A stretch of 64,000 nucleotides of DNA, taken from NCBI GenBank assembly GCA_964579675.1, contig CAZOIA010000001.1, forward strand, positions 26,231 to 90,230, in the 5' to 3' direction. The stretch's first letter is position 1. Each line of letters opens with the position of its first letter. Of the stretch, positions 28,030 to 36,814 are shown piece by piece. Made by a program: the position numbers and the translations under genes. A model generated the notes under the pieces. The model worked only from the letters and a program-made list of their open reading frames with translations, was not told the DNA's origin and did no database searches. Source of the DNA: CAZOIA01 sp964579675 (lineage in GTDB: Bacteria > Planctomycetota > Phycisphaerae > UBA1845 > PWPN01).

Positions 28030-28836
28030 ATGGACAAGACCGGTCGAGCGAAACAGGTTCGAGCCATGACGGTGAGCGAAACGCTCATCGCGGCCGCGAG
28101 CGTCATGCTGCTCCTCGTGTTGGCCGCATTGGGCATCGCCCGGGTTCGTAACGACCTGAAAAGCAAGCAGGTGTGGGAACTCCTGGCCACGCTGGACGAG
28201 GGACTGTCGGCGTACTGCGAGGCGACGGGCCAGTGGCCGGTGGAGATGGTCCCGAGCCATGAGAGGCAACAAGCGCGAGCGCCAGAGGGGGAGAGAGGGC
28301 CAGGGGGAGACAGAGAGACCGAGATAGGGGCAGGAATGATTGGCGGGGGGGATTCGTTTAGCCGCGACCCGAAGGGGAGCGCGTTCGGGGCCGAGGACCG
28401 AGGTAGACCATTCGTGGGGGCGTTTAGCCGCGACCCGAAGGGGAGCGCGTTCGGGGGGAGCGAGACATACCGAGACACCGGGGGTCGGGCACCCTGGCAG
28501 CGGGCGGACGGCAGTGCCGAGCGGGTGATCACCGCCCTGGCCGCGGTGCCCGCCTCGCGGGCCGTCCTGGAGCGGATTCCCGAGGTGTTGCGGGTCCCAC
28601 GCCAAGGCGAGGACCGGGACGCGGACGCAGATGCATGGGGTACGGTGCAAGACGCCTGGGGCCATCGGCTTCGATGCCTGACCGCTGCCAGCCCATCCGA
28701 GGTGGACCGGCAGGCGGTCGCGGGCAATGGTGGTCGGCCCATTTTCGTGAGTGCCGGCCCGGACGGGCAGTTCGGCATCCATGACCCTGCCGCCGCGGCG
28801 GACAACATCATCCTGCTGCCCTCTCCCACGCGGTGA
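28030..28836 (+). CDS. Pseudopilin-like protein with two in-frame R3 repeat copies
   Basis: A 268-residue protein. Residues 13-37 look like a prepilin helix (MTVSETLIAAASVMLLLVLA) with Glu at +5 and a possible cleavage after RA, followed by RNDLKSKQVWELLATLDEGL as in GspG-like minor pseudopilins. The C-terminal GGRPIFVSAGPDGQFGIHD is also typical of that family. Between them, residues 75-158 form a low-complexity insert. It includes two identical peptides FSRDPKGSAFG encoded by R3 repeats. The ATG at 28030 or 28066 may be the start. Its neighbour is the DUF58 cluster. Confidence 0.6.
   Translation: MDKTGRAKQVRAMTVSETLIAAASVMLLLVLAALGIARVRNDLKSKQVWELLATLDEGLSAYCEATGQWPVEMVPSHERQQARAPEGERGPGGDRETEIGAGMIGGGDSFSRDPKGSAFGAEDRGRPFVGAFSRDPKGSAFGGSETYRDTGGRAPWQRADGSAERVITALAAVPASRAVLERIPEVLRVPRQGEDRDADADAWGTVQDAWGHRLRCLTAASPSEVDRQAVAGNGGRPIFVSAGPDGQFGIHDPAAAADNIILLPSPTR
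28355..28383. repeat. R3 repeat, copy 1 (inside coding sequence)
   Basis: A 29-nt word starting CGTTTAGCCGCGACCCG and ending GGGAGCGCG. It is identical to copy 2 at 28421 and to the reverse complement of copies 3 and 4 at 61944 and 61984. Here the matching sequence continues to 28390. Confidence 0.9.
28421..28449. repeat. R3 repeat, copy 2 (inside coding sequence)
   Basis: Identical to copy 1 over 29 nt and beyond to 28456 (CGTTTAGCCGCGACCCG...). It is 66 nt downstream and in the same reading frame. Confidence 0.9.
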
Positions 28837-29014
28837 AAACAGGTGCCTCGGGGCTCGGGGTTCAGCGGACCTGGTAGGTTTCAGCCGCTTGCGGCTTCGC
28901 AAGAGCACCGGTCAGCTTTCATCCATCAGCTCTCCGCATTCGTCACTCACCGTTTGCAGTTTGTCCCCCGCGCTCCCTTGGAGGCGGCTGGCAAACGGCA
29001 CTCGTGATGGACGG

Positions 29015-29500
29015 CTACTGCCCGTCGTCCGGTTGGCGGTCGAACAGACCTGATTCGCCGCTGACGACGAAGGTTTCCGCCACCCGCTTGAGGGTCTCCC
29101 AGTGCCGGCGGATGCGGACGGCCTCTTTCTGCTCAATGGCGCCGTCGTCGGCAATCGATCGGCTGACCTCTTCGAGCATGTCGCTGAACTCTTTCACCAG
29201 TTGCTGGGTGCCCATGAGCAGGTCGGTGCCGAAATCCCCGGCGTCCACTTGTGGATTAGGCGTGAAGAACCCTCCCGCCTGATGGCAGAGCCAGTTGATC
29301 ACCTCGACGTCGCCGGTAGTCCTGACGATCCCGGCTAGCCGATCGAGCGGGTTGCGGGCCCCGCTGCTGTCGGGGTCGTTGGGATCGTGCTCCTGGCACC
29401 ATTTGTAGACCAGGGCGGGTGACAGTCTGAGTTCAGCCGCCAGGGCTTTGACCCCGATCTTGTCCGCTGCCTGCTTGAGAACTTCGTGTGAAGGACGCAT
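29015..29500 (-). CDS. Phage-CII-like regulatory protein
   Basis: A 161-residue protein that opens MRPSHEVLKQAADKIGVKAL followed by LRLSPALVYKWCQE, a helix-turn-helix in the arrangement of phage CII-type regulators. After it comes a long helical region. It resembles the phage regulatory CII family annotated in Planctomycetota, which are probably chromosomal. The ATG at 29500 has GGACGGGAG upstream. It is followed by 178 bp of spacer with simple repeats and the pseudopilin gene on the other strand. Function unknown. Confidence 0.6.
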   Translation of the reverse strand: MRPSHEVLKQAADKIGVKALAAELRLSPALVYKWCQEHDPNDPDSSGARNPLDRLAGIVRTTGDVEVINWLCHQAGGFFTPNPQVDAGDFGTDLLMGTQQLVKEFSDMLEEVSRSIADDGAIEQKEAVRIRRHWETLKRVAETFVVSGESGLFDRQPDDGQ

Positions 29501-29572
29501 GGCAACTCCCGTCCAGGTGAAAAAGCCACTCGCCGGGCACGTAAGAGTGTGCCGACATCGAAGTGTTACTCC

Positions 29573-29602
29573 AAAGAGCTGCGGGCTTCAGCCCGCGCGG
29601 CC
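29573..29602. repeat. R1 (REP-like) hairpin, single
   Basis: GAGCTGCGGGCTTCAGCCCG followed by CGCGGCCC: an inverted repeat (GCGGGCT TC AGCCCGC). Part of a 160-bp block that holds three R1 units. Confidence 0.8.
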
Positions 29603-29633
29603 CTCCGGCCGGGCCAGCACCTGTCTACCTCGT

Positions 29634-29728
29634 GAAAGAGCCGCGAGCTTTAGCCCGCGCGGCTGTACCAATGAGTTTAGAGCCTCGTGTCCGTTCGCAA
29701 GGCCGCGCAGGCTTCAAGCCTGCGGCTC
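29634..29728. repeat. R1 composite (REPIN-like) element, copy 1
   Basis: Two R1 hairpins in opposite orientation (29636-29664 and 29697-29727) with a conserved 33-nt middle starting ACCAATGAGT. The 95-nt unit aligns with the reverse complement of 43540-43633 with about ten differences. It lies between the CII-like gene and the Gfo/Idh gene. Confidence 0.8.
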
Positions 29729-29768
29729 GTTGCCGACGGCAATCACTCAGGGTGAGCTGTTTACTCCG

Positions 29769-31199
29769 TCACGCCTTGTCAGGCACCGCGAACGGCTTGC
29801 GATAACGCCGCGTCAGCATCTTGTTGGCCTCGGCGTCGCCGACGATCTTCTCGGCCCTGGCGTCCACCTCCAGCCGGCGACCGACCTGGCACTTCGTCTC
29901 GCTGAGCTTCACGCCGTTGTCTTTCAGGTGTTCCTCCATTCGCTCCAGCTCCTGGCAGGCGTTCTTGTCGTCGCCGAAGGCCTTGGTTCGGGGGTTGAAC
30001 GGCACCTTCTCGCCCAGGCGATACGACACGTTGGCCAGGTGGCCCAGGACGCTGGAGTAATGCGCAGCGAGGATGGGAGCATTGAGATCTGACTGCTTGC
30101 GGCTTCGCATTGCCGCGATGAAGTTCCCGAAGTTGCCTCTGCCGGGCCCGAGGTCGAACTCGACGTCGGGCAGCGGGGCCGCCTTGCCGTCACCGTCGTT
30201 GGGATACCACTTCGCCTCGACGATTCTGCCGTGCTCCAGGAAGAACTCGTTGGCAACCTTCCGCGGCGTCTTGAGCCCGCGCACCTCAAAGACAAACAGG
30301 GTCTCGCCGAAATCCATGAGCGCGACCTGGGTGTTGGCGGTCTGGCCCTGATCCTTGTACCCGAACCGCCCGCCGAAGCTGATCACGCTCTTGGGCAGCG
30401 TCGCCCCGGGAATGCCCCAGTGACCTATATCCATCTGATGAACGCCCTGGTTCCCGATGTCTCCGTTGCCGGTGTCCCAGAACCAGTGCCAGTTGTAGTG
30501 GACCAGGTTCTCATGGTAAGGCTGGTCCGGTGCCGGCCCCAGCCAGAGGTTCCAGTCCAGCTCCGACGGCGGCGCCTTGTGCTCCTTGAACCCGATACTG
30601 CCGCGGGGCTTGCAGCAGTAACCACGGGCCACCTTCAACTTGCCTAGCTTGCCAGATTTGATGGCGGCCATCGCGTGGGCCCAGCCGCGCTCACTTCGAC
30701 GCTGCGTCCCGTGCTGCACGATACTTCCGTGCTTGCGGGCGACCTCGACGGCGATCCGGCCCTCGTGCACGTTGTGGCTCATCGGCTTCTCGACGTAAAC
30801 GCCCTTGCCCGCCTGGCACGCCCAGATCGTCATGAGCGAATGCCAGTGGTTCGGCGTGGCGATCGAGACGGCGTCAACGCTCTTGTCGTCCAGCACCCTA
30901 CGAATGTCCTGCACGCACTCGGGGTCCGATCGGCCCTTGGACTTGTCCTGCACCTCCTTGGTCCTGCCGCCGAACAGGCGGGTGTCCGGATCGACCAGGT
31001 AGGCGATCTCCACCCCGTCCATCCCGGAGAAAGCATTGATGTGGCTTCCGCCCCGGCTATGTATGCCGGCAATTGCAATACGGATCCGATCGTTGGCCCC
31101 CAGCTCCCGGCCGGATGCCTTGGACCCGCCGATAACGAACGCACTACCGGCAGCGGTGAGTGAACCTTTGAGAAACTTGCGACGACTCAGGCGCGACAT
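29769..31199 (-). CDS. Exported Gfo/Idh/MocA-family oxidoreductase (TAT signal)
   Basis: A 476-residue protein with a twin-arginine signal, SRLSRRKFLKGSLTAAGSAF, so it is folded and then exported. The Rossmann part starts RIRIAIAGIHSRGGSHINAF and the family lysine is in YVEKPMSHN. The C-terminal part has DTGNGDIGNQGVHQMDIG, the typical planctomycete motif. Such enzymes oxidise sugars or sugar acids with a tightly bound cofactor. The ATG at 31199 has GGAGG at the right distance; a TTG six bases upstream is less likely. It is surrounded by repeat-filled spacers and stands alone. Confidence 0.92.
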   Translation of the reverse strand: MSRLSRRKFLKGSLTAAGSAFVIGGSKASGRELGANDRIRIAIAGIHSRGGSHINAFSGMDGVEIAYLVDPDTRLFGGRTKEVQDKSKGRSDPECVQDIRRVLDDKSVDAVSIATPNHWHSLMTIWACQAGKGVYVEKPMSHNVHEGRIAVEVARKHGSIVQHGTQRRSERGWAHAMAAIKSGKLGKLKVARGYCCKPRGSIGFKEHKAPPSELDWNLWLGPAPDQPYHENLVHYNWHWFWDTGNGDIGNQGVHQMDIGHWGIPGATLPKSVISFGGRFGYKDQGQTANTQVALMDFGETLFVFEVRGLKTPRKVANEFFLEHGRIVEAKWYPNDGDGKAAPLPDVEFDLGPGRGNFGNFIAAMRSRKQSDLNAPILAAHYSSVLGHLANVSYRLGEKVPFNPRTKAFGDDKNACQELERMEEHLKDNGVKLSETKCQVGRRLEVDARAEKIVGDAEANKMLTRRYRKPFAVPDKA

Positions 31200-31827
31200 G
31201 GGCAATCCTCCATAGAATAGCTGTGGTCTTGGCGGTCATTCTCCGCGATTCAAACCTGCTGGAACCATGAACGCAACCCCGCTGACACACCGCCCCACCC
31301 GTCCCGGCGGCCGCACGGGCTCGAGGCCCGCGACTCGGTGGGGTTGCGATCGCACGCTCAGAAAAACAACTCAATTCTCCCTCAGGATAACCAGATCCCT
31401 GCGCACGTCAACCAGGATTTACCTCCCCGCCGCCCCGGGCCAGGGCTATCGCACCGGAATCGGTCAGCAGCCGCCCGGTGGCATTGTCCCACTGCCCTCT
31501 GTGTCACTGCTCTCCGAGCAGTGACCACCACAGACACTGCTCATGTACGTGTTTAGCGTGGATAAGGGCTCGGAGCCGGGCTCTGCGAGCCCGGTGCTTC
31601 TTCGCGGCGTGAGGTTTCCCCGTCCGAGGAAACACCGGCCTCACAGAGGCCGGCTCTGACCGTGTCGGAACCGCCTCTGATCGTGTCGGAGGTCGCTATA
31701 CACGTACCAGAGGCCGGCTCTGATCGCACCCGAAGCGGCTCTGATCGCTTCCAAGGCCGCTAAACACGTACCTGCTCATAGAGCAGTGGCACACAGGTCG
31801 GCGGCTAAGAATGGCCCCGGGCAGACC
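31200..31827. other. 628-bp intergenic region holding the R2 copy-B structure
   Basis: There is no gene here. The first 300 bases show nothing clear. From about 31500 to 31790 the region is built of nested repeats: a hairpin CACTGCTCTCCGAGCAGTG at 31505-31523; GTACGTGTTTAGCG at 31545; the R2 hairpins to 31660; degenerate GGCTCTGATCG units; then CGCTAAACACGTAC at 31758 and CTGCTCATAGAGCAGTGG. The order of outer motifs is mirrored at both ends. Confidence 0.6.
31545..31771. repeat. Repeat structure R2 copy B bounded by 14-bp inverted repeats
   Basis: GTACGTGTTTAGCG at 31545-31558 is the exact reverse complement of CGCTAAACACGTAC at 31758-31771. Within it lie the 73-nt R2 core (31587-31659), an inner GAGCCGGGCTCTGCGAGCC palindrome and another CACGTAC motif at 31701. 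There is no open reading frame. The layout resembles a small non-autonomous element. Confidence 0.65.
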
Positions 31828-34800
31828 TCAGTCGTCGCACGTCGGTTCAGCCCGAACGTTCGCCCCGCTCATGCATGCCTGGAAGGTTGCGAAGTCGTTC
31901 ACATCCACGTCCGTATCATCATCCAGCCGGGCATCGAGACACGCAGGATCATTCTGCGGTGTGCCCGTGCCGGTCAGGCAGATCTGGAGGTGGCCGAAGT
32001 CCTCCTGATCTACGTCGCCGTCGTGGTCGAAATCCGGAGAAACCGTCTCCACCGTGAGGTTGACGGTGATTGTCTGGGGACTGTTGCCCGCGTCGGTCGA
32101 GGAAACGCTGATCACCGCCGTGTGCTGATCGACCGAGAGGCCGGCCACATCATAGACGACTTCGATTGGATCGGCTTCTCCGGTAGAAGCGCCCGCGTCC
32201 GGCGAGACGCTCAGCCAGCCGGCGTCGTCTCCGATCGTGTAGTTCAGCGTGTCGGGCCCGCCGTTCGCCACGGTGAAGATGTCGTTGGGAAGATCATCGC
32301 CGATGAACACCGTACGGTCGATCACCGAATCGCTGAGCACTATGCTCGGGCCCTCGACCGTGACGGTCACGACAATCGTCTGCGGACTGTTCACCGCATC
32401 CGGCGATGAGACGGTGACGGTGGCCTGGTGCTGACCCGCCGGCAGGCCGGAAACGTCGTAGATGATGTCGATCGGGTCCGGATCCTGGCTGGTCACGTCC
32501 CCGCTGTCCGGCGAGACGCTCAGCCAGGCTGCATCGTCGTTGATCGTGTAGTGGAGGGTGCCCGGACCGACGGCCCCGACGGTGAAGACGTCGTCAGGCA
32601 GGTTCTGGCCGCGGTCAACCGTGCGGTCGATCGCGCTGGTGCTCAGCCCGATCTTCAGACCGATCAGCACCGTCCACGTGTCTTCCAGCGCGAAGTTCCC
32701 GCTGATGTTTCGCCAGATATCGTACCGCACCTCGGCACTGCCAACGGTGACGTTGGCGAACGTATGCCCGTCGGGGTAGCCGTCGGATACGTTGCCAGCG
32801 TTGCCCACGTCGATCTGCCAGGTGCCGTCGGGATTCGGCTGGTACCTCTTGTAGACGTGCGTGTGCCCGCAGAAGTACGCCTGGACCCCCTCGGTCTCCA
32901 GCAGGTTCCAGAAGGCATCGCGGTTGGCCGGATACTTATCCAGGCTGTTCCCGACGTGACGGTTGAATGGGAAAGCCGGCTCGTGCCCGAACACGAAGAC
33001 CACCGGCTGGCTGTTGGCGGCCAGGTCGGCCGCCAGCCAGTCGTACAGCGCGGGCACGACGTCGCCGTCGGTGCCCGTGTCGCTGGTGCCGTCCCAATAC
33101 TCGTTCAGCATGATGAAATGCGCGTCGCCGTAGTCCCACGTGTATGTCGTTTCGACGGTGCTGGCGGGACCGTCCTGGTTGGTGAAGTTCTTGAGCGGGG
33201 TCCTGACCCCGTTGCCGTTATTATATTCGTTGCGAAGCCACGTCATGTCGGCGGGCGTTTCCATCTCGTGGTTGCCAATGCCCGGGTACCAAAGGGCCGA
33301 CGGGCCGAACCGAACGTCGATCTTGTCGCGGAGCGGTTGCAGCGGGTCGATGTCACCGGCCGAGAGGTGGAAGATGCCCGGCCCGCCGACGTTGCTGTTG
33401 ATGGCCGCCAGGACGTTGTCCCACTGAGTTATCTTGTCGCGCGGATCGGCCGACACTGTGAAGTTGAAACCCGTGCTCACGTGGACCGGCAAAACCGCGT
33501 CGTCCAGGCCGCCGTCGTTCGTGCTCGTGATCGACGCGGCACCGGAGACACCGAAGTCGAGATCAACCACCTGCTGCGCCGCGGCACCCGCCGCAAACGT
33601 CAGCACAAGCGAGCCACCGGACGCGCCGACGGGCACCACGACGGCGGCATCGTCCGTCGTCAGTGTGACCTCAACCGACCGGGTGTCGTTGCTCCCGGCC
33701 GAGATCGAAACCTCAACGGGCATTCGCGTACCCTCCAGGGCCACTACACTGGCCGGTGCAAACGTCACCGCCCCTGAGCCCACGTTCACCGTCAAGGTAT
33801 CGTCTTCGAGACCCGCGTCGTTTGTGGTTGTGATCGTTGCGATGCCCACGCTGCCGATGTCGATGCCCACGTCCTGTTGCGTGGCCCCGCCCTGCGCGAA
33901 GGTAAGCACGAGCGAACCACCCGTCGCGCCCGCGGGGACCGCCACGCCCGCGTCGTCGGTGGTCAGCGTGACCTGCACGTCGGTGTTGTTGTTACTGCCC
34001 GGGGGAATGGCGACCGAAACGACGGCAGCGGCGCTGCCGACGACGGCACCGATGTAATCGGGGGTGATGCGAATCGTGTCGAGGACGATGTCGTGGATCG
34101 TGGCCAGCACGTTGTCCGCGTCGCCGGTTGCGCCGGTGTAGTTCTTATACCCGGGCCACAGGCAAGCGGCGGTGAAGTACTTGCTGTTCGGCGCATCGTC
34201 GCCCATCAGGCTCGTATCGGTAATGCTCCCCGTTGCAATGGTGGACACGGGATTGCCGCCGGCGTCCAGCTCCGTCAGGCTGACGCTGATGCCGGCCGAC
34301 GTGGCGGTCAACTTCGTAACTTCGACCCGGAAGCGATACCACGTGGAGGAACTGAGCGGGGGCAGATCGACTATGTGCGGCCTCCGGTCGTCCGAGGTCA
34401 CGCCGTCCCAGTAGCCCTCGATATTCAGGTCGGCCCCGCCCGGATCGAGTTGCACGCCGAAGATGTTGGATGAGCTGTCGTCGGTGTTGGATATCATCCA
34501 TCCGAGGCGGTCGTCGTCGAAGCCGCCGGTGCTGGACGTCTCGAAATCCATCTGGACGTCAATGCCCGCGAAGTCCGGGTCATTCCAGTCGAACGGATGA
34601 GCCACCCAGGTGAAGATCCTGTCCCCGCTGGTCAGGCCTTGTGATCCCGCCACCCCGATTCCCGCCTCGACGCTGGGGCCACTATTACCCTCTTCATAGA
34701 ACCAATCGGCGTGGGTTCTTAACTCGGCTCCAAGCGTGTAGCCGGATTCAAAGCCCTCGGTATAAGTGACGGACGACCCGTTCGCGGCCGACGCAGCCGC

Positions 34801-34890
34801 CGCGATCACGACCGAGCAGCACCAGGATGCCAGGTACAAGCGCTCTGCGATTCGCACTGCATGGCAGGGACACCCGCTTGCCTTCATCAT
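31828..34890 (-). CDS. Secreted metallophosphatase-type protein with Calx-like, BACON-like and dockerin-like repeats
   Basis: About 1020 residues. It has a signal peptide, a LamG/laminin-like N-terminal region (TYTEGFESGYTLGAELRTHA), then two tandem 60-residue repeats (IPPGSNNNTDVQVTLTTDDA and ISAGSNDTRSVEVTLTTDDA). A calcineurin-like phosphoesterase core follows (LSAGDID, IGNHE, FVFGHEPAF, FCGHTHVYKRY), with metal ligands visible. Two BACON-like repeats (AIDRTVDRGQNLPDDVFTVG; VIDRTVFIGDDLPNDIFTVA) and a C-terminal pair of dockerin-type EF-like loops (DFDHDGDVDQEDF; DDTDVDVNDF) end it. No cohesin is nearby. The ATG at 34890 is chosen; the frame opens at 34935. Confidence 0.88.
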   Translation of the reverse strand: MMKASGCPCHAVRIAERLYLASWCCSVVIAAAASAANGSSVTYTEGFESGYTLGAELRTHADWFYEEGNSGPSVEAGIGVAGSQGLTSGDRIFTWVAHPFDWNDPDFAGIDVQMDFETSSTGGFDDDRLGWMISNTDDSSSNIFGVQLDPGGADLNIEGYWDGVTSDDRRPHIVDLPPLSSSTWYRFRVEVTKLTATSAGISVSLTELDAGGNPVSTIATGSITDTSLMGDDAPNSKYFTAACLWPGYKNYTGATGDADNVLATIHDIVLDTIRITPDYIGAVVGSAAAVVSVAIPPGSNNNTDVQVTLTTDDAGVAVPAGATGGSLVLTFAQGGATQQDVGIDIGSVGIATITTTNDAGLEDDTLTVNVGSGAVTFAPASVVALEGTRMPVEVSISAGSNDTRSVEVTLTTDDAAVVVPVGASGGSLVLTFAAGAAAQQVVDLDFGVSGAASITSTNDGGLDDAVLPVHVSTGFNFTVSADPRDKITQWDNVLAAINSNVGGPGIFHLSAGDIDPLQPLRDKIDVRFGPSALWYPGIGNHEMETPADMTWLRNEYNNGNGVRTPLKNFTNQDGPASTVETTYTWDYGDAHFIMLNEYWDGTSDTGTDGDVVPALYDWLAADLAANSQPVVFVFGHEPAFPFNRHVGNSLDKYPANRDAFWNLLETEGVQAYFCGHTHVYKRYQPNPDGTWQIDVGNAGNVSDGYPDGHTFANVTVGSAEVRYDIWRNISGNFALEDTWTVLIGLKIGLSTSAIDRTVDRGQNLPDDVFTVGAVGPGTLHYTINDDAAWLSVSPDSGDVTSQDPDPIDIIYDVSGLPAGQHQATVTVSSPDAVNSPQTIVVTVTVEGPSIVLSDSVIDRTVFIGDDLPNDIFTVANGGPDTLNYTIGDDAGWLSVSPDAGASTGEADPIEVVYDVAGLSVDQHTAVISVSSTDAGNSPQTITVNLTVETVSPDFDHDGDVDQEDFGHLQICLTGTGTPQNDPACLDARLDDDTDVDVNDFATFQACMSGANVRAEPTCDD

Positions 34891-35016
34891 CGGCTGGACC
34901 CTTTCATCTCCCTTGTTGCTGATTGATCGACCCATCAGTGCCCGCGAGGTTTCCCGCTGCCTGAAAGAGGACCGGCACCCACTCCGCGCCGGATCGGCAC
35001 GTAAGAATGTACCAAC

Positions 35017-35045
35017 ATCTTAGCGTATGACATCTCTTCTGTCAA
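35017..35045 (-). promoter_or_regulatory. Promoter for the metallophosphatase-type gene
   Basis: On the minus strand TTGACA (35045-35040) and TAAGAT (35022-35017) are 17 nt apart. The 5' leader would be about 120 nt. Confidence 0.7.
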
Positions 35046-35077
35046 AGGGAATACTCGCGCTGGCCGTCGCCGTGTGC

Positions 35078-35106
35078 TTGAAATCACAGGCCATTTCGCC
35101 TAGTAT
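35078..35106 (+). promoter_or_regulatory. Promoter for the lamin-tail-domain gene
   Basis: TTGAAA (35078-35083) and TAGTAT (35101-35106) are 17 nt apart, with AAGGAGGG (35118) and GTG (35131) right behind. It is back to back with the promoter at 35017-35045. Confidence 0.7.
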
Positions 35107-35130
35107 TTGAAGGGCACAAGGAGGGCTTTT

Positions 35131-36768
35131 GTGACAGCCAGCATTCCGTTGAGACGTTGGATAGTAGTGGGGAGCATTTGCGCAGCAGCAGCGGCGGCAG
35201 CAAGCGCACCGGCAAACAAAACCGATACCATCTTTGACGGTTCGCAAATCCTCACCTTAGAACCGGCCTTCACCGATCTGGACTGGCAGGTCCAATTCAT
35301 TGCCGACCGCGAGGGCCGGGAAAACGCCGACACCGTGGTCCTGTTCATCAACGAGTTCATGGCCGACAACAACAGCACGATCGAGGACCCTGACGAGCCG
35401 GGGGCATTCGAGGATTGGATCGAGATCCACAACGCCGGCACGACGTCCGCCGTTCTCGGGGGTATGCATCTGACCGACGATTTGGACGACCCGACCCGGT
35501 ACGAGATCCCGGCCGGCGTCAGCATCGCCCCGGGTGGGTACCTGCTCTTCTGGGCCGACGATGACGACGGGCAGGGGCCGCTCCACACGAACTTCAAGCT
35601 CGGCGCCTCCGGCGAGGAGATCGGGCTGATCGCGGCCAACGGCGTCACCGTCATTGACTCGATCACGTTCGGTCAGCAGTTCACCGACGTGTCGTACGGG
35701 CGATATCCCGAGGGCACCGACAACTGGGACTTCTGCGCGACACCGACGCCGAACGGTGCGAACGGCCCCCACAACCCGCCGCCGACCATCACCGGCACAA
35801 CCCACACGCCGCCCTTCCCGACCGCGAGCGATCCCGTCTGGGTCACCTCCACCGTGATCGACGATTCGGCGGTGGCCGGCGTCACCCTCACCTACGACGC
35901 GGGCAGCGGGCCGCAACCGGTAACAATGTATGACGACGGCGCCCACCACGACGGCGCTGCCGGCGACGACGAGTACGGGGGCCAGATCCCGGCGATGCCC
36001 CAAGGTACGATCGTGGACTACTACGTCACCGCCACCGACGACCTCGGTGCCGAATCGACCGACCCCCCCAGCGCACCCGGCGTAACGTACACCTACCTCA
36101 TCGGGTATACCCCGCCGCCGATCTACGTCAACGAGTTCATGGCCGACAACGAGACCACCATCGAAGATCCCGACGAGCCCGGCGAATACCCCGACTGGAT
36201 CGAGCTGTACAACACCTCCACAACCTCTGTTTATCTCGGCGGCATGTACCTGACCGACGACCTGAACGACCCGCTGAAGTGGCAGATCCCGGCCGGCGTC
36301 AGCATCGACGCCCGCGGATACCTGCTCTTCTGGGCCGACGATGACGACGAGCAGGGCGATACTCACGCCAACTTCAAGCTCGACCGGAGCGGCGAGCAGA
36401 TCGGCTTCTTTGAGACCAACGCCAACGGGAACGTGGCCATCGACACGCTCACGTTCGGCGAACAGGCGACCGACGTCTCGTACGGCCGCTGCCCCGACGG
36501 CAGCGACACCTGGCGGTTCCTCACCTATCCCAGCCCCGATGGGGCGAACTCCCCTACCGCCGACTTCGACGGCGACTGCGACGTGGACCGGGATGACTTG
36601 GACCACTTCGAGGCTTGCGGAACCGGCCCGAGCATCGGGCCACCCGGTACCGGCTGCCAGGACGCCGACCTCGACGGCGACGGCGACGTTGATCACGCCG
36701 ACTTCGGCCTGTTCCAGCGATGCCTCAGCGGCCCGGGGGTGCCGGCAGACCCGAGGTGTGCAGACTGA
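35131..36768 (+). CDS. Secreted protein with two lamin-tail domains and dockerin-like C-terminus
   Basis: 545 residues. The start is a GTG at 35131 preceded by AAGGAGGG. A signal peptide is followed by a lamin-tail domain (FINEFMADNNSTIEDPDEPG; DWIEIHNAGTTSAVLGGMHL), a Big/immunoglobulin-like linker (VTSTVIDDSAVAGVTLTYDA), and a second closely similar lamin-tail domain (VNEFMADNETTIEDPDEPGE). Dockerin-like calcium loops follow (DFDGDCDVDRDDLDHFEAC; DLDGDGDVDHADF) and the family tail FQRCLSGPGVPADPRC. The two lamin-tail copies show a recent internal duplication. It is divergent from the other dockerin-tailed gene, which suggests shared control. Surface role inferred. Confidence 0.88.
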   Translation: MTASIPLRRWIVVGSICAAAAAAASAPANKTDTIFDGSQILTLEPAFTDLDWQVQFIADREGRENADTVVLFINEFMADNNSTIEDPDEPGAFEDWIEIHNAGTTSAVLGGMHLTDDLDDPTRYEIPAGVSIAPGGYLLFWADDDDGQGPLHTNFKLGASGEEIGLIAANGVTVIDSITFGQQFTDVSYGRYPEGTDNWDFCATPTPNGANGPHNPPPTITGTTHTPPFPTASDPVWVTSTVIDDSAVAGVTLTYDAGSGPQPVTMYDDGAHHDGAAGDDEYGGQIPAMPQGTIVDYYVTATDDLGAESTDPPSAPGVTYTYLIGYTPPPIYVNEFMADNETTIEDPDEPGEYPDWIELYNTSTTSVYLGGMYLTDDLNDPLKWQIPAGVSIDARGYLLFWADDDDEQGDTHANFKLDRSGEQIGFFETNANGNVAIDTLTFGEQATDVSYGRCPDGSDTWRFLTYPSPDGANSPTADFDGDCDVDRDDLDHFEACGTGPSIGPPGTGCQDADLDGDGDVDHADFGLFQRCLSGPGVPADPRCAD

Positions 36769-36814
36769 TTAGCGGCCGCCGCCGGGTCTCGCGTCGGTAT
36801 GTACTCAGCGCGTT

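Noticed and set aside
32428..33777. 449-codon frame antisense to the metallophosphatase-type gene
   Set aside because: It is a shadow frame; the sense strand has a signal peptide, catalytic motifs and a promoter.
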